A DNA stretch of 64,000 nt, taken from contig NZ_CACSIK010000001.1 in assembly GCF_902705875.1 (NCBI RefSeq), positions 1,834,268-1,898,267 of the forward strand, given 5' to 3'. Of the stretch, positions 34,793 through 43,678 are shown piece by piece; the first letter of the stretch is position 1; each line of letters opens with the position of its first letter. The translations under genes were made by a program, and so were the position numbers. Under the pieces are notes generated by a model. That model saw nothing but the letters and a program-made list of their open reading frames with translations, ran no database searches and was not told the DNA's origin. The DNA comes from Zhongshania aliphaticivorans. GTDB taxonomy: Bacteria > Pseudomonadota > Gammaproteobacteria > Pseudomonadales > Spongiibacteraceae.

Positions 34793-35074
34793 AGTTTTAT
34801 TATGAAGACTGGGGCCTTATATCACTTTGGCTCCCTATCTCCGGAGCCGGATTCTGAATGGCGTCAAAAACCATAGCAATATCATTCACTTGATTGTATT
34901 TAGTTGAATTAGCTATCGATGTTAGCAAGACTCGCTCCCTCTATTTTTCCTAAAATCCCTTCTTCTGATCATAAACCGATATATCAAGAAATCAACAACT
35001 TAGACTACGATCTACGGAATTAGTGAGCTCGCTTCCACTGAACAAGCGGTTGACTACATACCACCAACATAACA
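34793..35074. other. attI / promoter region between cassettes and intI
   Basis: This non-coding region should contain attI and the cassette promoter Pc reading leftward. I cannot identify a convincing -35/-10 pair for Pc. A small GC-rich hairpin (CTCCCTATCTCCGGAGCC..., around 34831-34848) is the only clear structure. Confidence 0.4.
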
Positions 35075-35090
35075 CTGTATAAATAACCAG
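35075..35090 (+). promoter_or_regulatory. LexA-like SOS box upstream of intI
   Basis: CTGTATAAATAACCAG matches the gammaproteobacterial LexA consensus CTGT-N8-ACAG with one mismatch (CCAG for ACAG). It ends 18 bases before the intI start codon and overlaps a TATAAA that could be the -10. LexA control of intI genes is well known in integrons, which makes the match more credible. Confidence 0.7.
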
Positions 35091-35108
35091 TAATTAAGGG
35101 GTGAGCTT

Positions 35109-36101
35109 ATGGATGATATCCGCCCAACTATAACACCAGGATCTAAGCGTTTTCTTGACCAGCTGCGGTTACATATCAGGCAAAACGGTCTCGCGTATCG
35201 AACCGAGCAGACCTACTTGTTCTGGATTAAGAACTTTATCCGTTACCATTCTCGCCAGCACCCCAAAAATCTAGGCTCACAAGACATTGAGGCATTTCTA
35301 TCTCACTTGGCGGAGCAGAGGAATTGTTCTGTCAGTACTCAGCGAATTGCGTTAAATGCGCTTGTTTATATGTACAAGCGCTTCATGGCGGTGGATGTAG
35401 GCGATCTGAAGTTTAGCCCTGCACCCACCCCAAAGCGATTACCAGTGGTTTACAGCAGGGATGAGATCGCCGCCATACTTTCTCAGCTAAGGGGCGTACA
35501 TCGCCTGCAGGTTGAACTCATGTATGGAACAGGTTTGCGCAAAGCCGAGCTATTATCCCTTCGCGTGAAAGATATCGATTTTGGCAGCAATAATATTTTT
35601 GTCCGTGGCGGCAAGGGCAATAAAGATCGCACCACAATGCTACCGCAACGGCTCATATCACGGCTGACACAGCAAATAGAGCATGTGAAAAGGCTGCATG
35701 AGCAGGACGTTCTTGACGGTTATGGCGAGGTATATTTACCTAATGCATTGAGTAAAAAATATCCGAGCGCTGCGACAGATATCGCCTGGCAATTTTTGTT
35801 TCCGTCAACGACAATCGGCAAAGACCCAAGATCCGGCACGCTTCGCCGACATCATCTACACCCCTCCGCGTTATCCAAGCAAATACGCAAAGCCGTTCAA
35901 GCCGCTGGCATACACAAGCCCGCGAGGTCACACAGCCTGAGACATTCATTTGCCACACATTTGCTCGAAGCGGGCTATAATCTCCGAACGATTCAAGAGT
36001 TGCTTGGGCATTCCGATATTTCCACAACGGAGATTTACACACACGTAGTCAACCGAGGTGGGAAAGGGGTGTTAAGCCCTGCCGACAGCCTTGCCTCTTA
36101 A
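35109..36101 (+). CDS. intI: Integron integrase IntI
   Basis: This 330-residue tyrosine recombinase inserts and excises gene cassettes at attI and attC. Catalytic residues are R144 (GTGLRKAELL), H275-x-x-R278 (HSLRHSFATH) and Y310 (TEIYTHV). The IntI-specific extra segment is clearly present as ALSKKYPSAATDIAWQFLFPS (around residues 212-233), absent from Xer or phage integrases. The gene diverges from the three cassettes, the standard layout. AAGGGGTGAG precedes the ATG. It appears intact and thus potentially active. The best comparison is with chromosomal integrases of marine Gammaproteobacteria. Confidence 0.95.
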   Translation: MDDIRPTITPGSKRFLDQLRLHIRQNGLAYRTEQTYLFWIKNFIRYHSRQHPKNLGSQDIEAFLSHLAEQRNCSVSTQRIALNALVYMYKRFMAVDVGDLKFSPAPTPKRLPVVYSRDEIAAILSQLRGVHRLQVELMYGTGLRKAELLSLRVKDIDFGSNNIFVRGGKGNKDRTTMLPQRLISRLTQQIEHVKRLHEQDVLDGYGEVYLPNALSKKYPSAATDIAWQFLFPSTTIGKDPRSGTLRRHHLHPSALSKQIRKAVQAAGIHKPARSHSLRHSFATHLLEAGYNLRTIQELLGHSDISTTEIYTHVVNRGGKGVLSPADSLAS

Positions 36102-36170
36102 TCACCGTCGGATAATTGAATGTCCGCTAATGTGACACCACCGTCAGGTAAAGCATCGATCACTATGACT

Positions 36171-36787
36171 GCTTTTGGCACACACCTGCCCAGCATGTGG
36201 CGAGTTCAACGGTCGCTATGTGACTTTTTTGAGACAGAATGAGTATGTCATATCTCCAGAAGACAATGTGCATTACTTGGACCAAATGACATTCGTTAGA
36301 GAAAATACAATAGCGATAGGCTTAAGTGCGCCAAAGGAGCCTGTTTTCAATTTCCACACGTTTTCTCGGTTGTACTCTCGGGACTGACTTCCGGCTGTTT
36401 GGTAATCCACGCCTGGCGGGATGCTTCTGTCAGCAGGAAATGACGGACTTCAAGAAAATCAGAGTTGCGCCCCGCTACTCTAAATTGAATCCGATCGACG
36501 CGGCCAAAGTCCACGAAATATCGCTCTCTTGGCTCAAAGAAAAGCTTACTCTCGCTGAAAGCCGAACGACCGTCGTTTTTACGCACCATGCTCCGTCTGC
36601 TCGCTCTCTTCCGATCAGACAACCCGGTGAATTAACAGGTGCGGCCTACGCCTCGAACCTGGATCACATTGTCGAGTCCCACAACGTTAGCTTGTGGATT
36701 CATGGCCATGTTCATAATGGCTGCGATTACAGAATTTGTAACACGCGCGTTTTCTGCAACCCTAGGACTACCACCCAAATCATTTGA
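36171..36787 (+). pseudogene. Frameshifted, 5'-truncated metallophosphoesterase
   Basis: Two overlapping frames together give the latter part of a calcineurin-like phosphoesterase. The first (36175-36387) carries EYVISPEDNVHYLDQMTFVR; the second (36326-36787, +1 frame) continues with RFLGCTLGTDFRLFG and the metal-ligand motifs FTHHAPSARSL and WIHGHVHNGCDY. The break is between about 36320 and 36360. The N-terminal metal motifs (DxH, GDxxD, GNHE) are missing. The gene is therefore dead. It lies directly after intI and may be a resident gene disrupted when the integron region formed. Confidence 0.75.
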
Positions 36788-37171
36788 ACTCAGAATTTCA
36801 ACTAGGCCGGATTGTGGAGGTTTAGCCAGCGGGGATTTGATCCAACCGCTGTCCGTTGAGAATGGTATAACCAAAACCTCATTTTGCTTTGGGAATCACC
36901 ATGACTGAGCAGAGGCCACCTTTTCCATAGACCTTTGAAAAAGGCGTCACCCCAATATATTTATCTAATAATTTCATGTTGATATAGCGTTTCGCAAGAG
37001 CTTTTACCCTCAAGTCGTCGACCAGCCACATTATCGTTGTCACAATACATGAGCTTGCTCTGCCCTTTCTTAAAGTGAAACTAGTATTCAGAAATCAGTG
37101 CTTTTCCACATTATGAATGTGTGACCTTCAAATAGCTCATCGGCAAGAAGGCCACGTAACAAACCTTTACA
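36788..37171. other. Gene-free region between the pseudogene and the next small gene
   Basis: I see no supported gene here. A minus-strand frame of 32 codons (start near 36978) and others are too short and domainless to call. There is no obvious terminator or repeat. Confidence 0.4.
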
Positions 37172-37486
37172 TTAGTTCTCATCAACGTCTTTTAAGTCAC
37201 AATTACTCATTTTAAATTTTATATTTGGTTGTGGCCCGGGGCGCCCAAACGATAAAAAGCTCGCTTGCTCCCGTTCAAATAACACTTCGCAATTATCGCC
37301 AAAAAATATCGTTAGCGACATTAGGTCGATACTCTTTAATGTTTCAGCCACAAGCGGGTGATCTTCAATAAATCTAACCATGGTCGTTAAATCCCTGGTG
37401 TTTAAAGAAGACGGTGATAAAGCCGCGTGTGTATTCAGAACAGTGGTTAAGGCAATTGCGACGGTTAATATTTTAATAATTTTCAT
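37172..37486 (-). CDS. Small secreted protein of unknown function
   Basis: This 104-residue protein has a clean signal peptide (residues 1-21, cleavage after THA). Two Cys (NCEVLF and SNCDL) could form one disulfide in the periplasm. No family is recognised. It is the first of several small minus-strand genes between the integron and the core genome. Confidence 0.55.
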   Translation of the reverse strand: MKIIKILTVAIALTTVLNTHAALSPSSLNTRDLTTMVRFIEDHPLVAETLKSIDLMSLTIFFGDNCEVLFEREQASFLSFGRPGPQPNIKFKMSNCDLKDVDEN

Positions 37487-37538
37487 AGTTTTGCTACCTA
37501 TTTCATTTAAGCAGATTGAGTTTGCTACCTCGATAAAT

Positions 37539-37976
37539 CTAATCAGCCTTTGTTATTTGTGCTGCCTGCGCGATGAGTACCCGCTCAACTTCCCGAACCG
37601 TACCCAAGGCGTAGCCACTGTCATCACGGCGGTCATGTCGGTATCTTTCGGCTAAGCCTGCCATAGCGGGTAACACTCGGTCATAGTAGCTGGCGGCATT
37701 TTCGCTATCACGCCAAGCAGCTATTTCAGCAGTTTGCACTGCCGCAGTTTCTACAGACCAGCCTATTTTACCCCAATGATGAGAAGCATTCTTTTTACGA
37801 GCGGCGTCTTGAAACTGTTTTTCTAAGGATGCGTCAATTTCAAGCTGAAAACGCATTTTCAGTAATAAAGAGGAGCTTGACTCCCCTAGCTTAAGCTTGA
37901 ATAAAGCAAGAAACTGAACAAGAAGGTCTAAGATCCCTACTCGTATTTTATATTTAAGTTTAGTCAGTACATCCAT
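37539..37976 (-). CDS. Hypothetical helical protein
   Basis: This 145-residue protein, taking ATG 37976 as the start (an in-frame TTG at 37994 is possible), has a basic hydrophobic N-terminal segment that looks like a signal anchor (residues ~1-35). A charged helical part with WGKIGWSVETAAVQTAEIAAW and YRHDRRDDSGYALGTVREVERVL follows. I do not recognise it. The conserved-looking Trp/Arg-rich core argues that it is a real gene. Confidence 0.55.
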   Translation of the reverse strand: MDVLTKLKYKIRVGILDLLVQFLALFKLKLGESSSSLLLKMRFQLEIDASLEKQFQDAARKKNASHHWGKIGWSVETAAVQTAEIAAWRDSENAASYYDRVLPAMAGLAERYRHDRRDDSGYALGTVREVERVLIAQAAQITKAD

Positions 37977-38069
37977 TTGTTGAACTCTAATCAATATCTC
38001 GCTAACAAACAGCTTATTGGCTACGAACTAATGAATTAAGCTGCTTATTCATGAATGAAAGTGAGCAGA

Positions 38070-38960
38070 TTAATGCTCATCCATGATTTCAATGGATTGA
38101 TTGGCAAGGTCAATATTTACGTTCGCCAATTCCCCCCACCACTGGCAATCTTCGACACAGAATGTTGCATTCAATTCATTTGTCTGTGGTGATTCAATAT
38201 TTTCGATGGCATGAAATGCTTTGCTATTACCCGTTACGTAATACCATACAAACCATTGCTTACCTTGGTGAACTAGCCCCAATGATAGCGATTGGTAGAT
38301 GCCATTATTGAATTCAATAATTAACCAATGATTTCCGTCCACAAACTTATCAAAAACAACCGTATTATTGTGTCTAGCTTGCGTCAAAAGCGTGTTTAAG
38401 CCTAATTCATCGTTAATTAACACGCTATTAAGTTGCTTCGTAGTTTGGTCCCAATGCAGACCGCGAGGAAAACTATCTAATAAGCTATACCAGCCAGTAT
38501 AAAACGCTTGAGTTCTTTCTTGCTCGCTGAAGTCACATATGCAATCCATTGGCTGGTCATCCAGCAACCAACCCGTCTGCGCTGGATAACAATCTTCAAG
38601 CTGATCCATATGATGAAAGTGTAGTGCTTGCCAATTGGTTTTATGACTTAAAACGGTCAGTTGCTGAACCCCGACACCTTCCATTGTTTCCGACAAAATA
38701 ATACTCGGTGAAGCGGTGACTTTATCTAAGCAAACACCAGCCAAACTCACTCTGTTCATTTTTCGTTCAAATAAGGTTTGCTCGTCTTTTTTGAGTGAGA
38801 TGATATCTGGCTTATCAAACTCAGTGCTTATTTGTAGAAACAGGCGCTCATCATTTGGGGATGTTATCTGCCAGCTATCGCTAGCGAACACAGAATGGGA
38901 AACGCAAAAAAGTAAAATCAACCACATTACTTTTAAGGTGTTTCCAATGCTTTTAAGCAT
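38070..38960 (-). CDS. Secreted protein of unknown function
   Basis: This 296-residue protein has a signal peptide (residues 1-26, ending SVFA). The mature part is beta-rich, with Trp/Tyr-rich strands and several Cys pairs (CLDKV, CYPAQTGW, CICDFSE, CVEDCQWW). It has no known motif. It is predicted to be periplasmic. It may form a loosely linked set with the neighbouring minus-strand genes, but gaps of 100 bases or more between them suggest separate transcripts. Confidence 0.6.
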   Translation of the reverse strand: MLKSIGNTLKVMWLILLFCVSHSVFASDSWQITSPNDERLFLQISTEFDKPDIISLKKDEQTLFERKMNRVSLAGVCLDKVTASPSIILSETMEGVGVQQLTVLSHKTNWQALHFHHMDQLEDCYPAQTGWLLDDQPMDCICDFSEQERTQAFYTGWYSLLDSFPRGLHWDQTTKQLNSVLINDELGLNTLLTQARHNNTVVFDKFVDGNHWLIIEFNNGIYQSLSLGLVHQGKQWFVWYYVTGNSKAFHAIENIESPQTNELNATFCVEDCQWWGELANVNIDLANQSIEIMDEH

Positions 38961-39089
38961 TTACTCAGAACCACCAACAAAAACACCGGCGGGAATGATC
39001 ACCTTGTTGACACCTTTATAGAAGAACCGCGATTTTGTTTTAGGACGGTTACTTTCACGCTAATAGGGTTACTAAGTCGGTAAGTATGC

Positions 39090-39503
39090 TTAATTTTCGT
39101 CGACATATAGCTTTATCCCGTCGGTCTGAATATTTGCTAAATCACTGCTAAGAGTAAACTCGTTACCTTGTTTCAACCATGTATTGCCCACACTATTTGC
39201 GCTTACATAACATACCCTTCCGCCCAGAATAAGCCCAGGAGCACGGAAGGGAATGAGGCTACGCTGCTGCTTACAACTCACACTGGCAATCTCGGGTGAA
39301 AGAGAGATTATGGCTGGGTATACCCCCCACCAGCCGGGAAAACCATGACTAATGGCTAATACTTCCTTGGTTTCACCGACCTTTAAATAGACAGCAGAAA
39401 CGTCGTCTCTATTTTCCATAAGTGATTTATAACTGTTTCGTGTCCCTGCACAACCTTGCAATAAGACGAGAATAACTACCCAAATAACACAACTGTATTT
39501 CAT
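39090..39503 (-). CDS. Small lipoprotein of unknown function
   Basis: This 137-residue lipoprotein starts at ATG 39503 (an in-frame GTG at 39515 is less likely) and has lipobox LQGC. The mature part is beta-rich (VSAVYLKVGETKEVLAIS, GRVCYVSANSVGNTW), compatible with a small immunoglobulin-like domain. No family is recognised. Confidence 0.6.
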   Translation of the reverse strand: MKYSCVIWVVILVLLQGCAGTRNSYKSLMENRDDVSAVYLKVGETKEVLAISHGFPGWWGVYPAIISLSPEIASVSCKQQRSLIPFRAPGLILGGRVCYVSANSVGNTWLKQGNEFTLSSDLANIQTDGIKLYVDEN

Positions 39504-39561
39504 GACAACTAGCACACCTTATTACTTACAACAGTAAGGGACTCTGAATTAATTAAGATCA

Positions 39562-40152
39562 TTAACACCCCATCGGAATAGCAATGTTCATCACGGTCAC
39601 CCTACTCCACTCCCCTTCAATGAATTTTTCGATTTTAAGGCGAACGCGACTAAGTTCGATGCTAATCGGCCTATAACCTGCCGGCCAACCCTTGCCATTG
39701 GCAATATCAACCCACTCTTGTCCTCCCACTCGCATTACTTCGGACGCAATTTCCTCATCAGTTACGGCGGGGAAACAATCTACGTTTACGTCGTTAAAAT
39801 CAGGCAGTTGAAAGGTGTTATCGTCTGTTGATTCAATAAGTGCCCACTCAGTAGTGCAATGCCTCCAATCGATTAGATCAAGATGTGGCCCTTCGTTTTG
39901 GATCGACATGCTGGTTTCTAACTGTATCTGCACCCTGAAGGGCACATTATCTTCCTCAAGTAATTCTAAGGTGGCTTTAGATAAGCTATCGCCAACCTCT
40001 AGCGACGCATCAATGTTTTTATTAAACGGTGCCGTATAACTCATTACTCCTTGGAAAGGCGTAGTACTGCCCACCGGAGTCAATTTGATAAGCTCGACGC
40101 CATAACCGAGGCTGGGTAGGACTGTCATTAGTAGTGCGCAAAAATATCTCAT
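39562..40152 (-). CDS. Secreted protein of unknown function
   Basis: This 196-residue protein has a signal peptide (residues 1-18, ending LGYG). The mature domain is beta-rich with four Cys (DWRHCTTEW, VDCFPAV, C-terminal IPMGC). I recognise no family. It is the last of the block of small secreted proteins; the next gene is nhaB on the other strand. Confidence 0.6.
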   Translation of the reverse strand: MRYFCALLMTVLPSLGYGVELIKLTPVGSTTPFQGVMSYTAPFNKNIDASLEVGDSLSKATLELLEEDNVPFRVQIQLETSMSIQNEGPHLDLIDWRHCTTEWALIESTDDNTFQLPDFNDVNVDCFPAVTDEEIASEVMRVGGQEWVDIANGKGWPAGYRPISIELSRVRLKIEKFIEGEWSRVTVMNIAIPMGC

Positions 40153-40372
40153 TTCTGCAGTTTACCCTATTCAAGGTATAACGACTGTGCAAAATAACGT
40201 CCTAACTTGATCGATTACAGGAGTGCGTTCATAAAAAGTAAGCACCTCTATGTTATTGTCATGCGCGGTTCTCCTGCGTCCAAGTCTGTATTATGATTAG
40301 CGCCGGTTATTTATCTGGCTGACGCTTACTGTCACCCGTGCCCGATTGACAACGAATAAGGATTGTAAATCT

Positions 40373-41878
40373 ATGGATCAAAGTATGGTGCGCGCCTTTG
40401 CGAGCAATTTTCTCGGTAATGCGCCAGTGTGGTATAAAAAAGCGATTATTGGCTTTCTCATCCTTAACCCCATCCTGTTTTACACTGCTGGGCCCTTTAT
40501 TGCTGGCTGGGCGCTGATTGCAGAGTTTATCTTTACATTGGCGATGGCACTTAAGTGCTACCCTTTGCAACCGGGCGGTTTACTTGCATTAGAGGCAATT
40601 GCTATTGGCATGGCTTCGCCCGAAACGGTCTACATGGAAGCCAGAAACAATTTTGAAGTTATCCTCCTACTCGTATTTATGGTGGCAGGTATCTACTTCA
40701 TGAAGAATTTGCTGCTCTTTGTATTTACCAAGCTCTTGCTTGGCATACGCTCAAAAATTGCCTTGTCCCTTGTATTCTCTGGGATGGCAGCAGTATTAAG
40801 TGCATTTTTAGATGCATTAACAGTAACAGCAGTGCTTATTGCCGTGGGTATTGGTTTCTACTCGGTATACCACCGGGTTGCTTCTGGCGGCCATCACTCC
40901 CATCACGACCATGATCACGGTGACGACAATAAAGTAACCGATCATTCCCGAGCTGATTTAGAACAATTTCGTGCGTTTTTACGCAGCTTGTTAATGCACG
41001 GCGCGGTGGGCACGGCATTAGGTGGTGTTTGTACCTTGGTTGGTGAACCTCAGAACCTTCTGATTGCAGAAAAAATGGGCTGGAGCTTCATTGAGTTCTT
41101 CCAGATAATGGCGCCCATTACTATGCCGGTGCTAGTGGCTGGTTTAATTACCTGCGCATTACTTGAGGTCTTTGGGCTGTTTGGCTATGGCGCAAAACTA
41201 CCTGACTCAGTTCGCGCTGTATTGATTGAATACAACGAAGAACAAGACGAAAAAAGAACCCCTGCCGACGTGGCTCAACTCGTTGTACAAGGTTTGGTGG
41301 CTATTTTCTTAGTAATAGGTCTTGCCTTACATTTAGCTCCCGTTGGTTTAATTGGTTTGACCATCATCGTTTTACAAACTGCCCTTAACGGCATTGTAGA
41401 CGAACACCGCATTGGTCATGCGTTTGAAGAAGCCCTACCTTTTACCGCCCTACTCGTTGTCTTTTTTGCGATTGTTGGGGTTATTCACGAGCAACATTTG
41501 TTCAAGCCCATTATTGACTCGGTACTGGCAATGGAAGGCCAAGCAAGAACTGTGATGTTCTTTGTCGCAAACGGTCTACTTAGTGTTATCAGTGACAATG
41601 TGTTTGTCGCTACGGTATACATTAATGAAGTAAAAGCAGCCTATGATGCAGGCACGCTAACCCGTGTTGAGTTGGAACATTTAGCTGTGGCCATTAACAC
41701 CGGTACGAACATTCCCAGTGTTGGTACACCCAATGGTCAAGCCGCTTTCTTGTTTTTGTTAACATCGGCTCTGGCACCGCTTATTCGATTGTCCTACGGA
41801 AAAATGGTTATCATGGCTTTGCCATACACCATTGTTATGAGTAGTGTTGCCGTTACCATGGTGTGGTTCTTTGATTAA
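40373..41878 (+). CDS. nhaB: Na+/H+ antiporter NhaB
   Basis: This 501-residue inner-membrane sodium/proton antiporter is strongly similar to E. coli NhaB along its whole length: [42 protein letters not shown], and [20 protein letters not shown] are all conserved family segments. It has about 12 membrane helices, plus a His-rich cytoplasmic loop ([16 protein letters not shown]) that is longer than in E. coli. ATG 40373 with AAGGA upstream agrees with the family start; a longer upstream frame is not needed. It supports sodium tolerance, in line with a marine lifestyle. A terminator follows. Confidence 0.97.
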   Translation: MDQSMVRAFASNFLGNAPVWYKKAIIGFLILNPILFYTAGPFIAGWALIAEFIFTLAMALKCYPLQPGGLLALEAIAIGMASPETVYMEARNNFEVILLLVFMVAGIYFMKNLLLFVFTKLLLGIRSKIALSLVFSGMAAVLSAFLDALTVTAVLIAVGIGFYSVYHRVASGGHHSHHDHDHGDDNKVTDHSRADLEQFRAFLRSLLMHGAVGTALGGVCTLVGEPQNLLIAEKMGWSFIEFFQIMAPITMPVLVAGLITCALLEVFGLFGYGAKLPDSVRAVLIEYNEEQDEKRTPADVAQLVVQGLVAIFLVIGLALHLAPVGLIGLTIIVLQTALNGIVDEHRIGHAFEEALPFTALLVVFFAIVGVIHEQHLFKPIIDSVLAMEGQARTVMFFVANGLLSVISDNVFVATVYINEVKAAYDAGTLTRVELEHLAVAINTGTNIPSVGTPNGQAAFLFLLTSALAPLIRLSYGKMVIMALPYTIVMSSVAVTMVWFFD

Positions 41879-41890
41879 CACCGCTTTATT

Positions 41891-41931
41891 CAGCAATAAA
41901 AAAAGGGCCTAATGGCCCTTTTTTATTGCTG
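41891..41931. terminator. Bidirectional terminator hairpin after nhaB
   Basis: Near-perfect arms (CAGCAATAAAAAAAGGGCC and GGCCCTTTTTTATTGCTG) flank a TAAT loop. The GC stem GGGCC/GGCCC has an A-run before it and a T-run after it. It can end nhaB on the plus strand and the pseudopilin gene transcript on the minus strand. Confidence 0.9.
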
Positions 41932-41997
41932 CTGGTTTTTCAATTAAGCTAAACAAAGATGGTATTTGTATGGCTAGCACCCATAACATACTCCAAC

Positions 41998-42471
41998 TTA
42001 ATCATAATAATTTTCATCACTTTGGTAGCTTATTACCACGTCAGCATTAGTGTTTTCTCCCCCCTTTTCCGCATCCCCGCCATAGGTGCTGATTTCAAAC
42101 CCCGGCGGCGCATCTGAACTTTGATAGAGATAGGCTCTTCGCCAAGGATCTTGAATAAGTGTTTCTCGGCTTATATATGGGCCTTTCCACATTGGTGCTA
42201 GCGGTGAAGAAGTTGGGTTTTCCAGCAGGGCATGTAAACCCTGCGTGGTTGTTGGGTAGCGCTTATTATCAAGTTTATACTGGTGTAAGGCGTTGGAAAG
42301 CCGAGTGAAATCATTATTTATCTGCTCACTAATTGCAGACTCAATACGCTTACTGACGATGAAACCAATTGCCAAAGCAATGAACATGGAAATAACAAGA
42401 ATTAGCGCGATTTCCCACCGCTTTAGCCCTTGTTGTTTATAAAGTGGTCCATGCTTTAACTTGCTATACAT
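41998..42471 (-). CDS. GspG-like type II pseudopilin with unusual leader
   Basis: This 157-residue protein has a prepilin-type leader ending KQQG followed by LKRWEIALILVIS (glycine at -1, glutamate at +5), then a hydrophobic helix. The C-terminal domain has the GspG signature: YKLDNKRYPTTTQGL, WKGPYI, DPWRRAYLYQ, ISTYGGDAEKGGEN. ATG 42471 is chosen because it gives a leader of normal length; ATG 42540 is an alternative. The residues after the cleavage site (LKRW) differ from the usual FTLIE. It is a single gene away from any gsp operon, so it is probably an orphan pseudopilin of unknown specific function. Confidence 0.75.
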   Translation of the reverse strand: MYSKLKHGPLYKQQGLKRWEIALILVISMFIALAIGFIVSKRIESAISEQINNDFTRLSNALHQYKLDNKRYPTTTQGLHALLENPTSSPLAPMWKGPYISRETLIQDPWRRAYLYQSSDAPPGFEISTYGGDAEKGGENTNADVVISYQSDENYYD

Positions 42472-42585
42472 TATGACGGTGGGTTGTTTGGTCAATATCA
42501 GCCTCTCTCTTACAACGCTGGAGGTACGCTTTTTGGGCATATTTAAGGAAACGCGATAGTCATTTCTACTATCGCGCCCTAAGCC

Positions 42586-43620
42586 TTAACCCCAATAACG
42601 ATTTTGGCTTAATTTACCAAGTAATGAGGTTAAACTACGATTAAACGCGGCCTCTGCTGCAAAGCCAAGCCGTTCTTGCAGGCTGCGTTTCTGGCGGTAC
42701 TTAACTAAAAATAGATCAGTATCTTCACGCTTAGAAAGCAAATAATCATCACTGGTAGACAACTCATCAATGAGTTTTTGATCCAAAGCGCGCTTCCCAT
42801 ACCACACTTCACCGGTGGCAATGTGTTCAATATCTAACTGTGGCCGGTTCTCACTGACGTACTCTTTAAAGAGAATATGAGTTTCCTCAAGTTCTTCTTT
42901 AAATTTTTGTCGGCCTTCGTCAGTATTTTCACCGATCATGGTTAATGTGCGCTTATGTGCACCCGCAGTATGCAGCTCGACATCTACATCATGCTTCTTT
43001 AATAAGCGATTAAAATTAGGCAGTTGGGCAACAACCCCAATTGATCCTATTACCGCGAACGGTGCGGCTAAAATTTTATTACCGATACAAGCCATCATAT
43101 AGCCACCGCTGGCGGCAACACGGTCAATGGCAATTGTAAGCGGGATGCCGTGATTGCGTATCCGCTGAAGTTGCGAAGACGCCAAGCCATAGCTATGCAC
43201 CATGCCGCCAGGGCTTTCTAAGCGCAACAAGATTTCATCTTCGGGCTTAGCTACCGTTAATACTGCAGATATTTCATGGCGTAGTAACTCAACTTCCGAT
43301 GCACTCATATCACCGTCAAAATCGAGAACATAGAGCCGCTTCCTCTTTTCCTCAGTCTTTTTCTTGCGATCTTGCTTCTCTTGTTTTTTCTTGGCTTTGT
43401 GTTCTTTCTTAAAGGTGTCTTCGTCGAGAATTTCATACTTCAGCATGTCTTCCCAATCCTCAAACTTATGGTTTAAGGTGGAGACTTCGATATGCCCATC
43501 ATTGCTTTCACGTTTGCCACGCTGGCTCGCTACGGCGATAGCGCTAATAATGACTACAACGGCAATAATAATTGTGACCGACTTGGCCAAAAATAAGCCG
43601 TATTCCAGTAAAAATTCCAA
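42586..43620 (-). CDS. sohB: SohB inner-membrane serine peptidase
   Basis: This 344-residue SppA/S49-family protease starts at TTG 43620, giving MEFLLEYGLFLAKSVT as in E. coli SohB; AGGAG lies seven bases upstream. An N-terminal membrane helix is followed by a basic coiled segment (KKEHKAKKKQEKQDRKKK). The catalytic domain has RLESPGGMVHSYG, the Ser in DRVAASGGYMMAC and the Lys in GAHKRTLT, which form the Ser-Lys dyad of the family. It probably degrades signal peptides or membrane proteins in the periplasm. Confidence 0.95.
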   Translation of the reverse strand: MEFLLEYGLFLAKSVTIIIAVVVIISAIAVASQRGKRESNDGHIEVSTLNHKFEDWEDMLKYEILDEDTFKKEHKAKKKQEKQDRKKKTEEKRKRLYVLDFDGDMSASEVELLRHEISAVLTVAKPEDEILLRLESPGGMVHSYGLASSQLQRIRNHGIPLTIAIDRVAASGGYMMACIGNKILAAPFAVIGSIGVVAQLPNFNRLLKKHDVDVELHTAGAHKRTLTMIGENTDEGRQKFKEELEETHILFKEYVSENRPQLDIEHIATGEVWYGKRALDQKLIDELSTSDDYLLSKREDTDLFLVKYRQKRSLQERLGFAAEAAFNRSLTSLLGKLSQNRYWG

Positions 43621-43678
43621 CTACATACTCCTAGAGATGTTAAAAGTGCCACATATTGGTATGTGAATACCTTACAAG

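Noticed and set aside
36632..36908. Two opposing frames of 80-89 codons at the end of the phosphoesterase remnant
   Set aside because: They overlap conserved phosphoesterase sequence in other frames and have no features of their own.
36102..40152. Possible further attC sites to the right of intI
   Set aside because: TAACAAAC-like words occur (about 37156), but no matching GGGCGTTA core or self-complementary arms were seen.
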